A DNA stretch of 62,000 bases from Acanthaster planci (lineage: Eukaryota; Echinodermata; Asteroidea; Valvatida; Acanthasteridae): the NCBI RefSeq assembly GCF_001949145.1, contig NW_019091370.1:812446-874445 (forward strand), written 5' to 3'. The notes under the pieces are model-generated. The model had not been told where the DNA came from. It saw only the letters and a program-made list of their open reading frames with translations, and did not search any database. Position numbers and translations under genes: made by a program. Below, piece after piece: positions 30,801-43,032 of this stretch. Within the stretch, counting starts at the first letter, position 1, and every line of letters begins with the position of its first letter.

Positions 30801-33800
30801 ACTGAGAGAAAAGCTGGACACTCGTTTATGGTATCCTTCATTGTCGTTCCGAACAATGTTTAACTTGCCGTTTTCCCTGCCACGACTATTGACACAAAAT
30901 ACATGTAGTTCTCGATCAAGCGGAACATTTTGATGACCACGTACCCCTTGTTTCTTACACCATGCATTTGGCCTTTTTTTTTCGATCTTATTACACTTAT
31001 TTGTGGGGCACACTCGGATCATGTAGATTTATGGTATCCAAGTGATATTTAAGAGTCTTTCAAGGAAATGACAGTCGAGCAGTCCTTTACAGCAAGGTCG
31101 TTGGGACTTCATGAGTTACTGTTGAATAACAGGAACCTTGCAAGGACGAAGCAAGAACTAGCTGGGGCTGTTGACATACTTTTTGAGGAAAGGAAAGGAA
31201 AGAGACCAAAAATCGCCTTTCTCTTATAAAGAATAAGTTTTTCTCATTTGGGACCCTGCCCCGCTTCCCTTATCCCCCCGTCTGGTATTTTTAGGATTAT
31301 TTTTAGGATAAGAAACAAAGAATACAAAGTTATCTCTTAATTATGAGCAGGATGTTAAAATAACAGTGTACATTGTATGTTATTTTTTTGCTCGGTTATC
31401 CGCCTTGAGCATAAGCACCCCCTCATCGGTTGAAAAGAGCCACGCTGGTCGGAAGTGTTAGGTTTGTTGGTAGCGACGCGTATGCAACGCCTGCATTTCA
31501 TAGTCGTTTGTGAAACAGCGAAGTGAGGTTCCTACCAAAGGAGCCTCCGTTGCTGGAAAAAGTGCAGCCTCTCTTGGTCCAGCTCGAGACCAAAGCCCGA
31601 GAAATGTACCTCATCACTGTAGAATTTTCTGAACTTCTATCGTCGGTTGTAAATGAATGTCTGCAAATCACATTTATGTTACTTGTCTAAATGACAGTTA
31701 AAACAGTTATACTGTCACTTAGTATTTTTGTCGAAACTCCACTGCATTTTATTTAATGAACATTAAAGGCGCCGGTATCTGCCAAGTAAGAGGCTCGAGG
31801 TGCATATTACAAAATACAATTAAAATTTAAAATGAACTGAAATTTGAATCCGACAAAAACCAGTGAAAGCAAATAAATACCAACTCATTCAACACTAAAA
31901 CTTGCGTAAAACGTTGCCCAGCAATTCAGCAGTTAGATAAAATCGATTTGTTTTGAGCTTCGCTTCCAAACCCGGCTAGTATGCCTTGGTTGTCAACGCC
32001 ATGATGTATTGTCTCCAAAGTACAGGCTAATGCTCCGATATTGTAAGGCTGACGTTATCATTTTGGACAAGTTTGCATTTTTCTTCACGCCTTTTTCGAT
32101 CGGTCTTCAAACACAGTCTCCCGGAATGTCACGTCCAAACGCCATTTGTTTATGAAAAATTGTTCCGGGTCGCTTGCTTATTAGAATTTAAGAAATTCTC
32201 ACTCCCGGCGCCAGGGTGTGAACTTTTCCGAGAGTGACGTTTTGCCTTAACCTTGCAAACATCTCCTTCTCCACGCACTGTACTGGAGATTGAAAGGCTC
32301 GTACTGGGAAATTATTTACGGATCACCCCGATTTCGGGACGGAAGTTGGACATGTCATTCGAATCAATAATTTGTAGTTAGTCATGATCATGATGCTCGT
32401 GGGAGTCTGTTGTCTTCCAAACCCGTGACGCTGGGTAGATGACGAGGCACGCGTACGGTAGCTCATATTTCGAGTACTTTAACCAGATAATCTACCTTAT
32501 TTTACGATGTCACCGAAGCTTTTGCAGTCTCAGACAAGACAGACAACTGAGAATGGATGGTTTTCACGAGACGGGCATTATTTTTAGGTCAAGCAATACA
32601 TACACCGTTCTTGGTTTACATCTTAGTAAAGGGTGTTTTACTTGCCGTCGTCACCACAATATAACATTCTTATTCAGTTTATTTTGGTTTGGTCAATGTT
32701 TATATCCTTGACCCTGTCTTGTGACAAGAATTTATACGTACGGACCTCTCAAATGAAATTGAATAATTGTCTTATGAGCCAATATGCTGGATTTGAATGT
32801 GGTATCTTGGAGCTCGGGATACGGTTGAATGAACTAATTAACTGGCCTCAAGCAGGGCTAAATAATCGCCAGATGTAATTGTTTAGTTATCGACGGATCG
32901 TTTAAACGTCTTGTGGCAGATCTTGAGATCGCGTTGTTAACGATTTGGTGGTACTGAGGTTATACCTAGTCAATGAACTTATGCAAAGTTCATTTATACT
33001 GTTCAATTAGTTTTTAAAGCAGTTGGGTATTTAGGATGAATTAATTAGCATCGGAGACAATACTGTAGGTTCACTGACCGTTGATCCAGCTCAAACGGCC
33101 AAGCATTCTCGGAATTGTGACATACAAACGCTACCACTTTTAATCAATTACTCTAACAGTCAATGCATTTTTAGCAGGTGTAATAGTTAATGAAAAATAA
33201 ACCATAGCAGAAAAAACACCTTGTTTCTCAACCTGTTTAACACACCTCTCGTGAATGCCTGAGTCTGTTTCGCAGAACTAGGCACGGGTGTGCATGGGGT
33301 TAAATGGAAACCCGGTTGTAGAGAAGGTAAGAGCCTCAAGGTGACAAAAAATCTTACTGATATTCCTCTTGCCAAAAAATGGTTGAACGTAATGTAATCG
33401 CAAGTTAAGTCAAACTGATTGCGTAGTTCGTAACCGGTCAGCAATTGTCAGTTTGTTTAAAAAAAAATAATGGCACCAAAATTATTCAAAGATAGCAACA
33501 CTTTTCCAACTGTGCTGATAATTTGTTTAAAAAGTACAACGATTCCGCGTTCGGTCGATGTCTTCGAAGAACCCTCAGCACCACAAAACTGGAGGAAAGA
33601 TTTATTTTTCTTGGCTGAGTACAAAGAATGCCGTTCGATGTTCCAAGAATAAATCCATCCGTCATCATTTCCCTCCTTGTTATCTCCTCAAAGCTTCCCT
33701 ATCGCATTTTCAGCATCCGTATGACAATCCTCAACATCTGGGGACTCCAGCTGTCCTCGACATTCGATACTGATAGAGCCTAGCAAAGCAGAATTCACGG

Positions 33801-36157
33801 TATTTTCCCGACCGCGACTTGATTCTGTCTTTCTTTTTTTTCGATTCCTTTCAATTCGACTAATCGGAGGCTGTGTTTAAAGAATCGTGAGCTGCCAGCA
33901 GTTGTGAGTCAAGTTTGCCTGCAGCTGCTCTCTCTCCGTGAAGGAACTCCATTTTGGCTCCGCGAATTTGGTATAAGAACTATCGTGGGGAAATTGGAAT
34001 GTCAACATCTGTTATTAAGGGGGGTATTGGTTTCAAAGTTCCGTCAAACGTACATCTTCAAGAATTTCTGGAACAAATCAGGTTACTAAAATATTTTATT
34101 TACGGAGAGTCGGAAGAAAAAAGTCAAGTCCACTTCATAGTGATGAGCACATTGCAGGCAGTGTATTGTATAAACCATGTAACCTTCTATCTTGCTACAA
34201 TGTGGACAAACGGTGAGTTATTTTTAGGAGTCTGATAGTACCTGTCACAACTAGTTCCATAAACGACGTTGCTTATTGGTTCATGATATTTCGGCACAGC
34301 AGAGTATGGATTTAACAGAGATTAATTTCTCAACTCTTCCAGATCGACTAACCAGCGTATATGCTTGCCACTATCCCACAAGCACCAACTCCATCTGTTC
34401 TGTATAAGCATTGGGATGAACCTGGCCGATATCTTGACTTAAGCTTAAATCAATTACAGCTGTCTCCATGCTGGATTCCACGAAGTTCATTATATCAGGA
34501 ATGCCATCCTAAATTATCTTTAAAATCCATTCCATGCTTTTGAGTGTGTTTGAAAAAGCGCCCCCCAAATTTTTCTGTGACCTGGAATACAATTATCAGA
34601 AAAACCTTGACCATTTCCAAAATTCATATAGGCCTAGTGCCTTTCATGAAGCCTTGCTAAACGCAAGAACGACGGCTAAATTCTTCGAAGTCTCATTGGC
34701 TTAACTTTTTTAAATTGGCGACCCTGGGTCAATAACTCCTGTTAACAGACAAGGATTTTATGTACATGTACATTGATCATTACGTGCACCAAATAACCTG
34801 CCTTTCCTGCACAAAATAAAATTTTTTCGGGACACAGCTGTCCACCGTCAACTATGCCTTCTAATTCGATGGTTACAAGGGTGAAAAACATTCCCAATTT
34901 CGCTCAATATCTTGATTGTCCGAGTGGTGCACCCTTTAACCTGGATCATGATGTCCGGGCATAAACCCTTTTTCTGCGTCAGCTGATTCATCTGAGTTCC
35001 CGCCTTTTTTGTAGAAGGATACACGGAAGCATCTTGATCTGAAAATCGAGGTATGCATCTGTCTTACTTGTCCTCCCTTGGCGCGTTTCCAATAACGTAC
35101 CGAGATAGTGCAGGAAGATTGACCTATATCAGCGTCGCATCCACTTTTCGTATCAGCTGTTCTGTCCATCGTTCCTCATGAGGCACGCCGCCCCGTCCTC
35201 TTGACGTATTTCAGTGATGCGTTGCCAAGGTGACGCATCCTCGGCTCCCTGATCCACTTAGCCATGTTTCTTCCAATAGATGGCGAGGTTTCTTGACCCC
35301 GATTTCATGGGAAAAGACATAAGGGGGTACAGGATTGAGGTTCGTCAAACCAAGAGGAAATGATCGACTTTGGGTCCCTCTATAAATAAATGGTTTACTG
35401 GGTTGAAAATTCATGTTTGGGCCAAATTTGGGCAAGAGTGTAGTCTAGTGTTTTGTTTTTTTCTTTTTTTGGCAACATTGATACGCGACAACTGAGCTGA
35501 AATCGTCAGTTCTTGTCAATTACTCTTTGCCACATCATCGATATTTTCCGGGCAGGCTTCCTTTACCTTATCCGCTCTAACCGGTCCCGACGATGCAATT
35601 TAGAGACTCATGCACATGTACTTCCATTTGGGGACATCTGCTCTTGTGGGATGCAGCTGGAGGTCTTCCAAGAAAAAAAATGCAGAGTGACGACAAATTC
35701 TACAATTATCTCCTGGGCCAAGATACATTACACTCATTGTGTCATTCATCTTGTGCTGTGCACGTCAAGTTCATCGAACTTACACTCAGATTGTAGAAAC
35801 ATTTTGGTGGCGTCCTTTCGTCGAGTCATTTTTCTTCGAAGAGCCTGCTACCGCAATAATCCAAGAAGTTACACCTTTGCTTGTTTTGCTGCGAGTTCTT
35901 GCCGTTTTACAAAGTAATACAGTGCGAGCTTTCCGGAAACATCCTGGTCCTTACATCCAGCTGACAGCTGGTATTCAAGTTTACATTGTTAACAAATTGA
36001 AATGGGTGGAAACGGATTGAAACTTGGTGACGATATCGTTGGTGAAGTGCGCGGTCGTTCACTCCTCCAACTATCAAGAAAGCTGGTGTGTTTATAAATA
36101 CCTGGTCCGAAGGCTGTCTTTGATAAAGGTTGGATGGTGACTTGCTTGGAAGATAGA
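24816..36157. other. intergenic, central part of the 17-kb gap
   Basis: About 11 kb of AT-rich DNA with many short random open frames but none with recognisable domains, splice-compatible conserved exons or RNA-gene features. It includes a CACGTG E-box near a strong start context (29468-29493) and a spaced inverted CRE-like pair (GTGATGTCATCC near 28964, GGATGACATCAC near 29188). Confidence 0.55.
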
Positions 36158-36272
36158 AGCCTTGCATTGTAGCCATGTTGAAGGGCAGTTTTTTGTTCCA
36201 CAGGGAAACCTCCTTTGTGCATACCCTGTGGAACAAAAGCCTTGGCCTACAAGATGGCGGCCATGCAAAGCC
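36158..36272. repeat. foldback element with YY1-like motif
   Basis: Inner perfect arms TTTTGTTCCACAGGG (36191-36205) and its complement (36224-36238) with an 18-nt loop. Weaker pairing extends to about 48 bp per side (GCCTTGCATTG...GCCAT against ATGGC...CATGCAAAGCC). The right arm carries AAGATGGCGGCCATG, a strong YY1-type motif. Confidence 0.75.
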
Positions 36273-37360
36273 TGTATAGGTAGCTGACAAAGTACCCTGT
36301 TTGAGCAAACCAAACTGAAGGGTCCATCGTTAGTTCAAGGAGCTGAAAAGCAAGCGGTTCAAGTACTTGGACCAGTTCGGCAGAGGAACAGAAACACTTA
36401 AGATGTTCTTAAATGATACCACCATTAGTTTGACTTAATTCACACAGCCTCCTAAGCAGGTAATGTTCATTACATCATTGAGCGAAAGTCAGTCGAACGA
36501 TATTGAGTACAGGTAACCTGCAAGTCATCCAATTAGTGACCGGCAAATCTTTTGTGCACTGTGCATAAATAAACCAATTATAGTAATACACCCTCAACTA
36601 TTTCACGGCTAGGGGATTTTCATTGGTCAGTGGCGTCCAAACCTGTCCGAACATGTTTCGCAATGATTGGTCATTGTCTAAAGCGTTTGGCTGTCGACAG
36701 AGGTTAAAATAGATATGACATCACATGTACTTCAACTATGGAGCGCAACCCTAAATTTCTTGTTGCGACACCAAACCAAACTTTGTTTTGATCAAAACAA
36801 TGCCGTCCATTTGTCCCGTTTGTAAACACCCTGACGTTGTAAATCTTCTCAATTTCCACTACTTACTTTGTCAAATCAACTCGCTAAATGAAAATCCTTA
36901 CTGTTGTTATTAATTAACTTTGGCCCTTCGTGTGAATGCCAGAGCCCTCACTTTCTCGCACGCTCATAAATCTATCATTAGCATTCGGGCCAATAGCAGC
37001 AATGACCGCGTTAACACCTCGCATCTGTGAGGCTAATTAAAATCCAATTCACCTCAAAATGTTTCAATGCATAGTTCCAGCAACTAATCCCCAGGGACTA
37101 GACTGAAAAAACTGAGTGACAGGAAAAATACCGCTGCAGCACAACTTGATATGTTTTTCAATTTCTCTTTTGTCTATTCCTTTTTCAGGAAAGCCACTCT
37201 GGAGCTCAGCGAGAGTACATTTCCTGTTGATATCACCTAACCGGCGCTTTGACCGCAAGGTCACGATCACTCATCGATCTCAGTTAGCCAATAAGATTTG
37301 AACAGGGTGCTGATGATAGGACAGGTGCAGTTTCATCACGTCGTGCAAGAATAGAAAAAG
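36273..37360. other. 5' flank of the GPCR gene
   Basis: AT-rich upstream region with no gene recognised. The promoter of the GPCR should lie at its right end. Confidence 0.5.
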
Positions 37361-37370
37361 GTTTAAAAGC
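37361..37370 (+). promoter_or_regulatory. TATA-like element of GPCR
   Basis: GTTTAAAAGC lies 130-138 bases before the GPCR ATG, which would give a leader of about 105 bases. It is the best TATA-like match on this side, but no experimental start is known; a 5' noncoding exon further upstream remains possible because TTTTACAG at 37461-37468 could be an acceptor. Confidence 0.35.
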
Positions 37371-37498
37371 GTGCTCCCGCTGCACACGAGCTCACACGAA
37401 CACCGTTGTTCTGTTTGCAAGACTATTACCTGCAAATACTCAGGTCATTTCTGCCTTGTTTTACAGACTTTACAAGTGCGAATTCACTGTACTGAAAG

Positions 37499-38653
37499 AT
37501 GGAGCTTGTTTCTAACGCAAGTCAACTGGCATCAGTTGGGGGCAATCTTACTTCTCCTAGTCTATTGCCCTTGAACGAATCTGAAGAAATTGATCTGGTC
37601 GAATCGGAGTACGCAGGCCGATTCGCCTACGGGGAGCGCATCGCTCTAGCGGTCGCCATGAGCATCATCACCGTGCTTGGTACCTTCGGTAATGGCCTGG
37701 TCATCCTCGCCGTCGCGTTGAGTCGCAAACTCCGTACTGCTACCAACGTGTACGTGGTGAGTCTCAGCACCACGGACCTCTTGACCTGCCTGTGTCTACC
37801 GTGGCATGTCCTGGGTGCTGTTAGCATGAACGGCTGGCCTATCGCCAAGTGGATCTGCTCGGCTGCAGGCGGCCTGACCATCATCTTCGTCGGCTCCAGC
37901 ATCATAACCCTAGCATTCATAGCTTTGAACAGGCTGTTCCTCATCACCCAGCCCAGTACCAGGTACCGAACCCTCTACACCTTCAAGATGCTGATGTTCA
38001 CCACCCTCGTAGCCTGGTTGTTACCCTTTGTGACGGTCATCATCCCCCCACTCCTCGGTGTTGGCAAACTCGGCTACGACGAGAAATACCTAAGATGTGG
38101 CCCAGTCCAATCGCCAGGTGGTACGCTATCTAACCCCTATGACATGATCGTAGCTGCAGTCTTGTACCCAATTCCCATGATTGCTATCGTGGTGTGCTAC
38201 GCTAAGATCTTCCTGTACATCAAGCACCACACCAAAACCATCTTGGCACCGAGCGAGCACTCGTCGTCCTCGAATCCAAAGAGTCCCGCAGCGAACAACA
38301 ACGGGACCCAGCATCACACATCGTCCGTCTCACGCCAAAGTTCCACCAGGAAACGCCTCAGCAGACGGCAGGTTGAGATCACCAAGAACCTGTTCTACGT
38401 GGTCTGTGCCTTCGTGCTTTGCCTCTCTCCCTACAGCATCGGTATCATGATCCCTAGCGCTGACCACTTCACGCCGTACGCCGGTGTGATACTCCTCCTG
38501 AACAGTTGCGTCAATCCGTTGATCTACGCTGCCAAACATCCTTACTTCAGGACAATCTTTATTTGTATTGTCACGCTCAAATTCTCCAAAATCCCTGAGC
38601 CATCGAATCTTCTTCGCTACGCACTGTCAACGCGTGACGACTACTCCAAATGA
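37499..38653 (+). CDS. rhodopsin-class (family A) G-protein-coupled receptor, orphan
   Basis: Intronless 384-residue seven-helix receptor. The N-terminus has three N-glycosylation sequons (N6, N16, N26). TM1 about 46-71 with GN at 64-65; TM2 with D93; C120 at the start of TM3, pairing with C200 in the second extracellular loop; TM3 ends NRL (144-146) where most family members have DRY; TM4 has W173; TM5 about 213-242; a Ser/Asn-rich third loop with basic RKRLSRR before TM6; TM6 carries CLSPY where CWxP is usual; TM7 has NPLIY (339-343) followed by a helix 8, HPYFRTIF. Overall it looks closest to the melatonin-receptor/moody/GPR84-like receptors that are greatly expanded in echinoderms; ligand unknown. 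Codon use is more GC-rich than the flanks, as for a real gene. Confidence 0.93.
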   Translation: MELVSNASQLASVGGNLTSPSLLPLNESEEIDLVESEYAGRFAYGERIALAVAMSIITVLGTFGNGLVILAVALSRKLRTATNVYVVSLSTTDLLTCLCLPWHVLGAVSMNGWPIAKWICSAAGGLTIIFVGSSIITLAFIALNRLFLITQPSTRYRTLYTFKMLMFTTLVAWLLPFVTVIIPPLLGVGKLGYDEKYLRCGPVQSPGGTLSNPYDMIVAAVLYPIPMIAIVVCYAKIFLYIKHHTKTILAPSEHSSSSNPKSPAANNNGTQHHTSSVSRQSSTRKRLSRRQVEITKNLFYVVCAFVLCLSPYSIGIMIPSADHFTPYAGVILLLNSCVNPLIYAAKHPYFRTIFICIVTLKFSKIPEPSNLLRYALSTRDDYSK

Positions 38654-39706
38654 ACTGACTTGTACTCCAAGACACCAACCTGCGGTGGCAGTATGGAAAA
38701 GAACAGACAGGGAGATGTTCAACCTTGTTACCTTGGAGCTGTCCTCCCTCCGTGCCAAAACACGTGAACCAAAGAGAGAGGTTGTCTTGATGTCGAACTC
38801 ATGACCATCCATGGAACGCGAAAACTCTTCAAGGCCTTATCGATTGTACAAAGTGCCTTAACAGAAGCCTTGCTCCCATGTGTGAAACAATTACTGTCTG
38901 CAATATGATTGGTCACTATTCAAGCTTCGACACCCAAAGGGCCACTCATGAGTATGCCAAAATGTAAATATTGGTCGTAAAGTAAGTTTGTCGATTTTCT
39001 TAATGACTGCAAATTTGCTTCCTGCTGTGATTGTTGTTGTGTTGTGACGCTGATAATGGTGATTTCTAATTTTACGTTTATACCCTAAACCAACTATGGA
39101 CCAATCGAGTTTGAGTATTATGTTGATTTAGGAATTAATGTAACATTCAAAGGAAGTTAGATGAAACAAGCCCTGTAAATATGCCAGTCATTTTTCGCAA
39201 AAGGGGAAAAGCCTATACATAGGTCGTTTAAATTTAGCCTAGAGTACAAGTGAACACTGCGTAAATAGAACTCCAATCAACTACAATGCTTGTGAAAAGT
39301 CTTATAATTGTAGTAATATCAATTAAAAGAAATCGAACTGCAGACAACGAGGTTGAAGAAAAAGGTAAAAGATTGGGTTGGGACTTAATAGAAATTGATG
39401 CTCCAACGGTTGATTTTATTGCTCAAAATGCGTCCTTCGTAAGCTCTTAGATTGATAACCAAAGCCATGTATCAACATACCAAAGCAAATACGTAACATC
39501 TGATAAAATGACCTCAACTAATTTCTAGGCAAGCCAAAGTTAAAAAATGTAGTTAATTGTTCCGGCAAAAAGAATTCCTTGATGAAAATTGCTATCCATT
39601 AATTAAAAAAGCAGTTTTCGTGTCAGAATTTATCTTGCTTTTCTCTCAAGTGCAGAACAGGTATGCGAGAAAGTTTCCTGAAGAAAATTGGAAATTCAAT
39701 CATCAG
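38654..39706. other. GPCR 3' flank
   Basis: Noncoding. ATTAAA at about 39321 is a possible polyA signal. Nothing else recognised. Confidence 0.5.
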
Positions 39707-39874
39707 AATACAGGCGTTTTACAATGGTGCACCTCCAAGAGTTTGCAACGCGTTGGCCAATCACACTGCGCGAAATCTGTCGACCCAATGCACGTTTAGA
39801 AAGGGTCGACAGATTTCGCGCTTTGTGATTGGCCGTAAACTCTTGGAGGCGCACTATTGTGAATCGCCCGTATT
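39707..39874. repeat. 80-bp-arm foldback element
   Basis: Left arm 39707-39786 and right arm 39803-39874 are inverted copies separated by a 16-nt loop (AATGCACGTTTAGAAA). The inner segment GCGCGAAATCTGTCGACCC is perfect; outwards, CCAATCACA, CCTCCAAGAGTTT and AATAC-GGCG match with small indels. No coding capacity. Its size and symmetry fit a foldback-type MITE; the arms contain CCAAT motifs. Confidence 0.88.
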
Positions 39875-42660
39875 AAGTCGGTGTTATTAAACTGATAAAC
39901 ATTATGTCACAATGTACAGATTCGTGCATTGGAAAGTTTGTAAACCATTTTGAAGAATTTAACACAATTTAAACATGACCTTTCACAACTTGTTAAGGCT
40001 CTTAAAGGTGCTATCTCGAAATGAAATTAAGTTTGTTTCTGCAATAACCACCATCTTTGCCTTAACAAAGTGACATGCAATGGTTTAATATCGTTATTTC
40101 CTGTATGAGGTCGGTATTGATAACTCCCTGATTTGAAGTAGAAAAACCCTTAACGTGTTTAGAGTTATCTTTTGGAGTGTCAAAAGTATAACCTTTTCGA
40201 TGTTCTGAAGATCATACCTTTAATCAGGAATAAATCACAATGTTTCGCTGACATTCTAATGAAACGCTCTATAATTCTCTTAGACGGGCATGTTTGTCCG
40301 ACCTATTACGACACCTGTTGCGTCAAATTAACTATGCACATATAGGGGGCCTAATAATTAACCTTTGTTTCAAAACTGTGGAAACTGAGTAAATATGTAA
40401 CTAAAAGTACTTTTGTCTTGGTTCTGAAATGTTATGCGGTATAGACAACAATAAAAGAACGGATGTTTTTACAAAGACAAAATTCTGCCCCTGTTCCTTT
40501 TTTGGCGGTTTTATATTGTTTTATTCCTTCGTGATAACTGAGAATGACCACTTTTACTGCTTAGTGGTTACAAACCTACATCATTATTGAAAAGGATAAT
40601 GTTTTCCTTATTTAAATGACATAAAATTTTCGGTCTGATCAGTCCTCAGCAATATGCTGCTTCTGTACTATTTTAAAGAAGTTGAAAAGTCCATCGTTTG
40701 ATTATGTAAATATGGTTTACCGACCCCCATGAAATATCCATCTATCACAAGATCTAAGTTGTCTTCGTAGGATTGTTGGTGTGTTGTTTTCGTAGGTGCT
40801 GTTTTACGGACTTCCTTTTTTGTTTGAACGTACAATTTGTAGCAGTTTGTTCATATCAAGTGTCATTCGACCTATAACCTTGTCTTATCACAAAAACAAA
40901 ACTATCCCCTTTATGACGTCATCTCTATTCCTGAGAGTGCAGAAGAGGAAAATAACGATTTTGCCATTAAACTTAAAAAAAAACCTTTAAAATCGCAACA
41001 CAAGGATACATGGGGCTGATTTCTTGGGCCGACAAAAAATGGATTTAAATTCACTTTATTTACTCTTTAATTTGAAAACTTTGCCATCGTCTTGAGTGTA
41101 TTTCCTCGTCACGTTGCTGGAGTTCAGCCTTAATTGAAGTGACCTACATTGACCCTATGGCATCGGTGATTTCCTGCACAGCACCATGATCATTCCGATC
41201 TAACTTCCCCTCTTGTCTTCCGTTTACTGAATTTGGCTCCACTTTGAAGATTGCGGGTATAAGCTCTTACCGGGTTCAAGTCATTAAAAAGTACCAAAAT
41301 GGCAAAATGTATAGAGCGAAAAGAGGAAGATTGCGATTGAGGTTGTCGCAATATTGATTACCGGTATTGGATTACACTGTACAAACACACATCAGTGTGT
41401 CGGAGACCTTTGAGAAGAACCAGCGGCCCAAGCTGACATTTCTTCTGGCAATGTCGGAGTTAGACACCCGCTCCGTTTGCTCAGCTGAAGAGAGCCCTTG
41501 CGATCTGACAAGTCATAACTTCAAGACATCGAAGATCTGCACATGCAGTTAGTTTCAAATAGGCGCAAGTTTGCTTGTTTCCGGCAAAAAATAGCAATCA
41601 GAGTACATTGCCCAATGCACAAGTAGGGTTTTATATTTCAGAAGTCGATATTCGCCAGTTTATTAATTAAATAGACTGTTCAATAAATCTGAGAAACCAC
41701 AAACTGTCTTGCTTCATGTAGCGCATAGCAAAAGACAAGGTTATTAGCTCTGTACTTTTTTAAGGACGTGTGAAAAACGTTGTCCTGGATATTTGTTTAA
41801 TAATTCATTCACTCGTCTAACGAATATGAACTTGAAGCAGTGACCAAGATATCGACTGGTGTGGGCGTGTTCAGTTTTGCTCAACATGAGAGACGTATTC
41901 AGGCCAAGTAATGTAAGCAGTAAAAGCTGACGCCAAGGGACTCGATTCATAGTAATATTGAGGACAAGGCCCTTTTCTGGCCCAAGGATGTTACACGATT
42001 TTTGAAAATATTTGTTCAAAGTTAATTCGGGTCAGAGTATCTGACAGTTTTACTTAGCAGAATAGCAGGCCCCGTGTGTCTAAGGAAGCTTTCCCTCACG
42101 ATGTTGAACTCTAGAGCATTCATGCACATGGGACTCTCTCATTACACGGCAGGTTTTTCTATACGGCGCTCTGCCATGCTTGAGCCTCTCAGGTTACATC
42201 TCCTTCAAGTCTGATTAAAATCGAGCTCCTTAGGTTGACATTTTGCTATCAGTGTCCCCTTTTTGCTGGGTTACAGGAGGAGCAAAGGGGTTCAAGAGAC
42301 GAATAAAAAGCCAGTCCCCATTTCAGAGGCTGCGTAACGTAGGAAGGTTGTGAATTAAGCCAATCACCTAATTAACCGAAGCTGCTTCTAACCAAAGAGT
42401 ACTGTGCAAAGCAAAAACGGTGGAGCTTTTTTGCAGTCATCGGCTCCCTTCTGAGAATGATGGCGGATACCCAGGGATTGAGACAAGGAAAAGGTGCGCT
42501 CGGCTCCGGAAGTCCAGCTTGGAGTTTCCAGCTGAGTTTCCTCTTGATGTTAGAATCGGAATAAGTACAAAATGTATGAGAAATCTAAACATCCCGTATG
42601 TTTTCGATGCAGAATGACATCAAATATTTCAGAAAGCCGCGAGAGTAGAGTAGACAGGAG
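39875..42660. other. intergenic, no gene seen
   Basis: Between the GPCR and RPUSD2. Frames at 41367-41552 and 42420-42617 are open but have no family resemblance. No repeats or RNA genes recognised. Confidence 0.6.
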
Positions 42661-42679
42661 ACTCTGTGACTTGTGTGTA

Positions 42680-42690
42680 GGCCACGTGAC
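42680..42690 (+). promoter_or_regulatory. E-box upstream of RPUSD2
   Basis: GGCCACGTGAC contains CACGTG, the USF/TFE-type E-box, about 270 bases upstream of the YY1-type element. The same 11-mer occurs at about 29467 in the gene-free region. Confidence 0.35.
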
Positions 42691-42952
42691 AGTCGCGCTT
42701 GACACTCTTCTCCATCAGTATATCGTCATTGCCTTTTATGGCAGCAGCCCGAGTCATAAACCTATGGCTTTAGGGTTCGAATTAGGGCTGGCTGTAAGAT
42801 GAGGAACATGGTTTAGGTTGTCAGATAAAGTTAGCTCAGGGACGGGTTCCACGATTTTACTGAGCAGCCGGCCAAGGCTGACCCGACTTCAGCTGCTGCA
42901 GCTGCTGTCAAAAATAATAGCGCCACCACGGGCCAAAGTTGAGTCATTTTTC

Positions 42953-42963
42953 AAAATGGCGGC
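42953..42963 (+). promoter_or_regulatory. YY1-type element of RPUSD2 promoter
   Basis: AAAATGGCGGC, 70 bases before the first in-frame ATG (43033). Together with the absence of a TATA box it suggests a YY1/initiator housekeeping promoter. A 4-codon uORF (ATG AAG CAG TAA, 42968-42979) follows immediately. Confidence 0.5.
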
Positions 42964-43032
42964 GTCTATGAAGCAGTAAATTAGTTGCGAAGAAGTGATT
43001 TTAACAGCCCCCCTGAGCATTATGATCATAAA

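Noticed and set aside
35513-35917. 134-codon plus-strand frame in the desert
   Set aside because: Low-quality composition with scattered Cys/Arg/Ser, no domain, no splice partners; about as expected by chance over 17 kb.
37627-38539. Antisense and shifted frames over the GPCR
   Set aside because: Mirror frames of a GC-rich coding exon; no domain content.
42985-43032. RPUSD2 start at 42985
   Set aside because: That codon is TTG; the first in-frame ATG is 43033.
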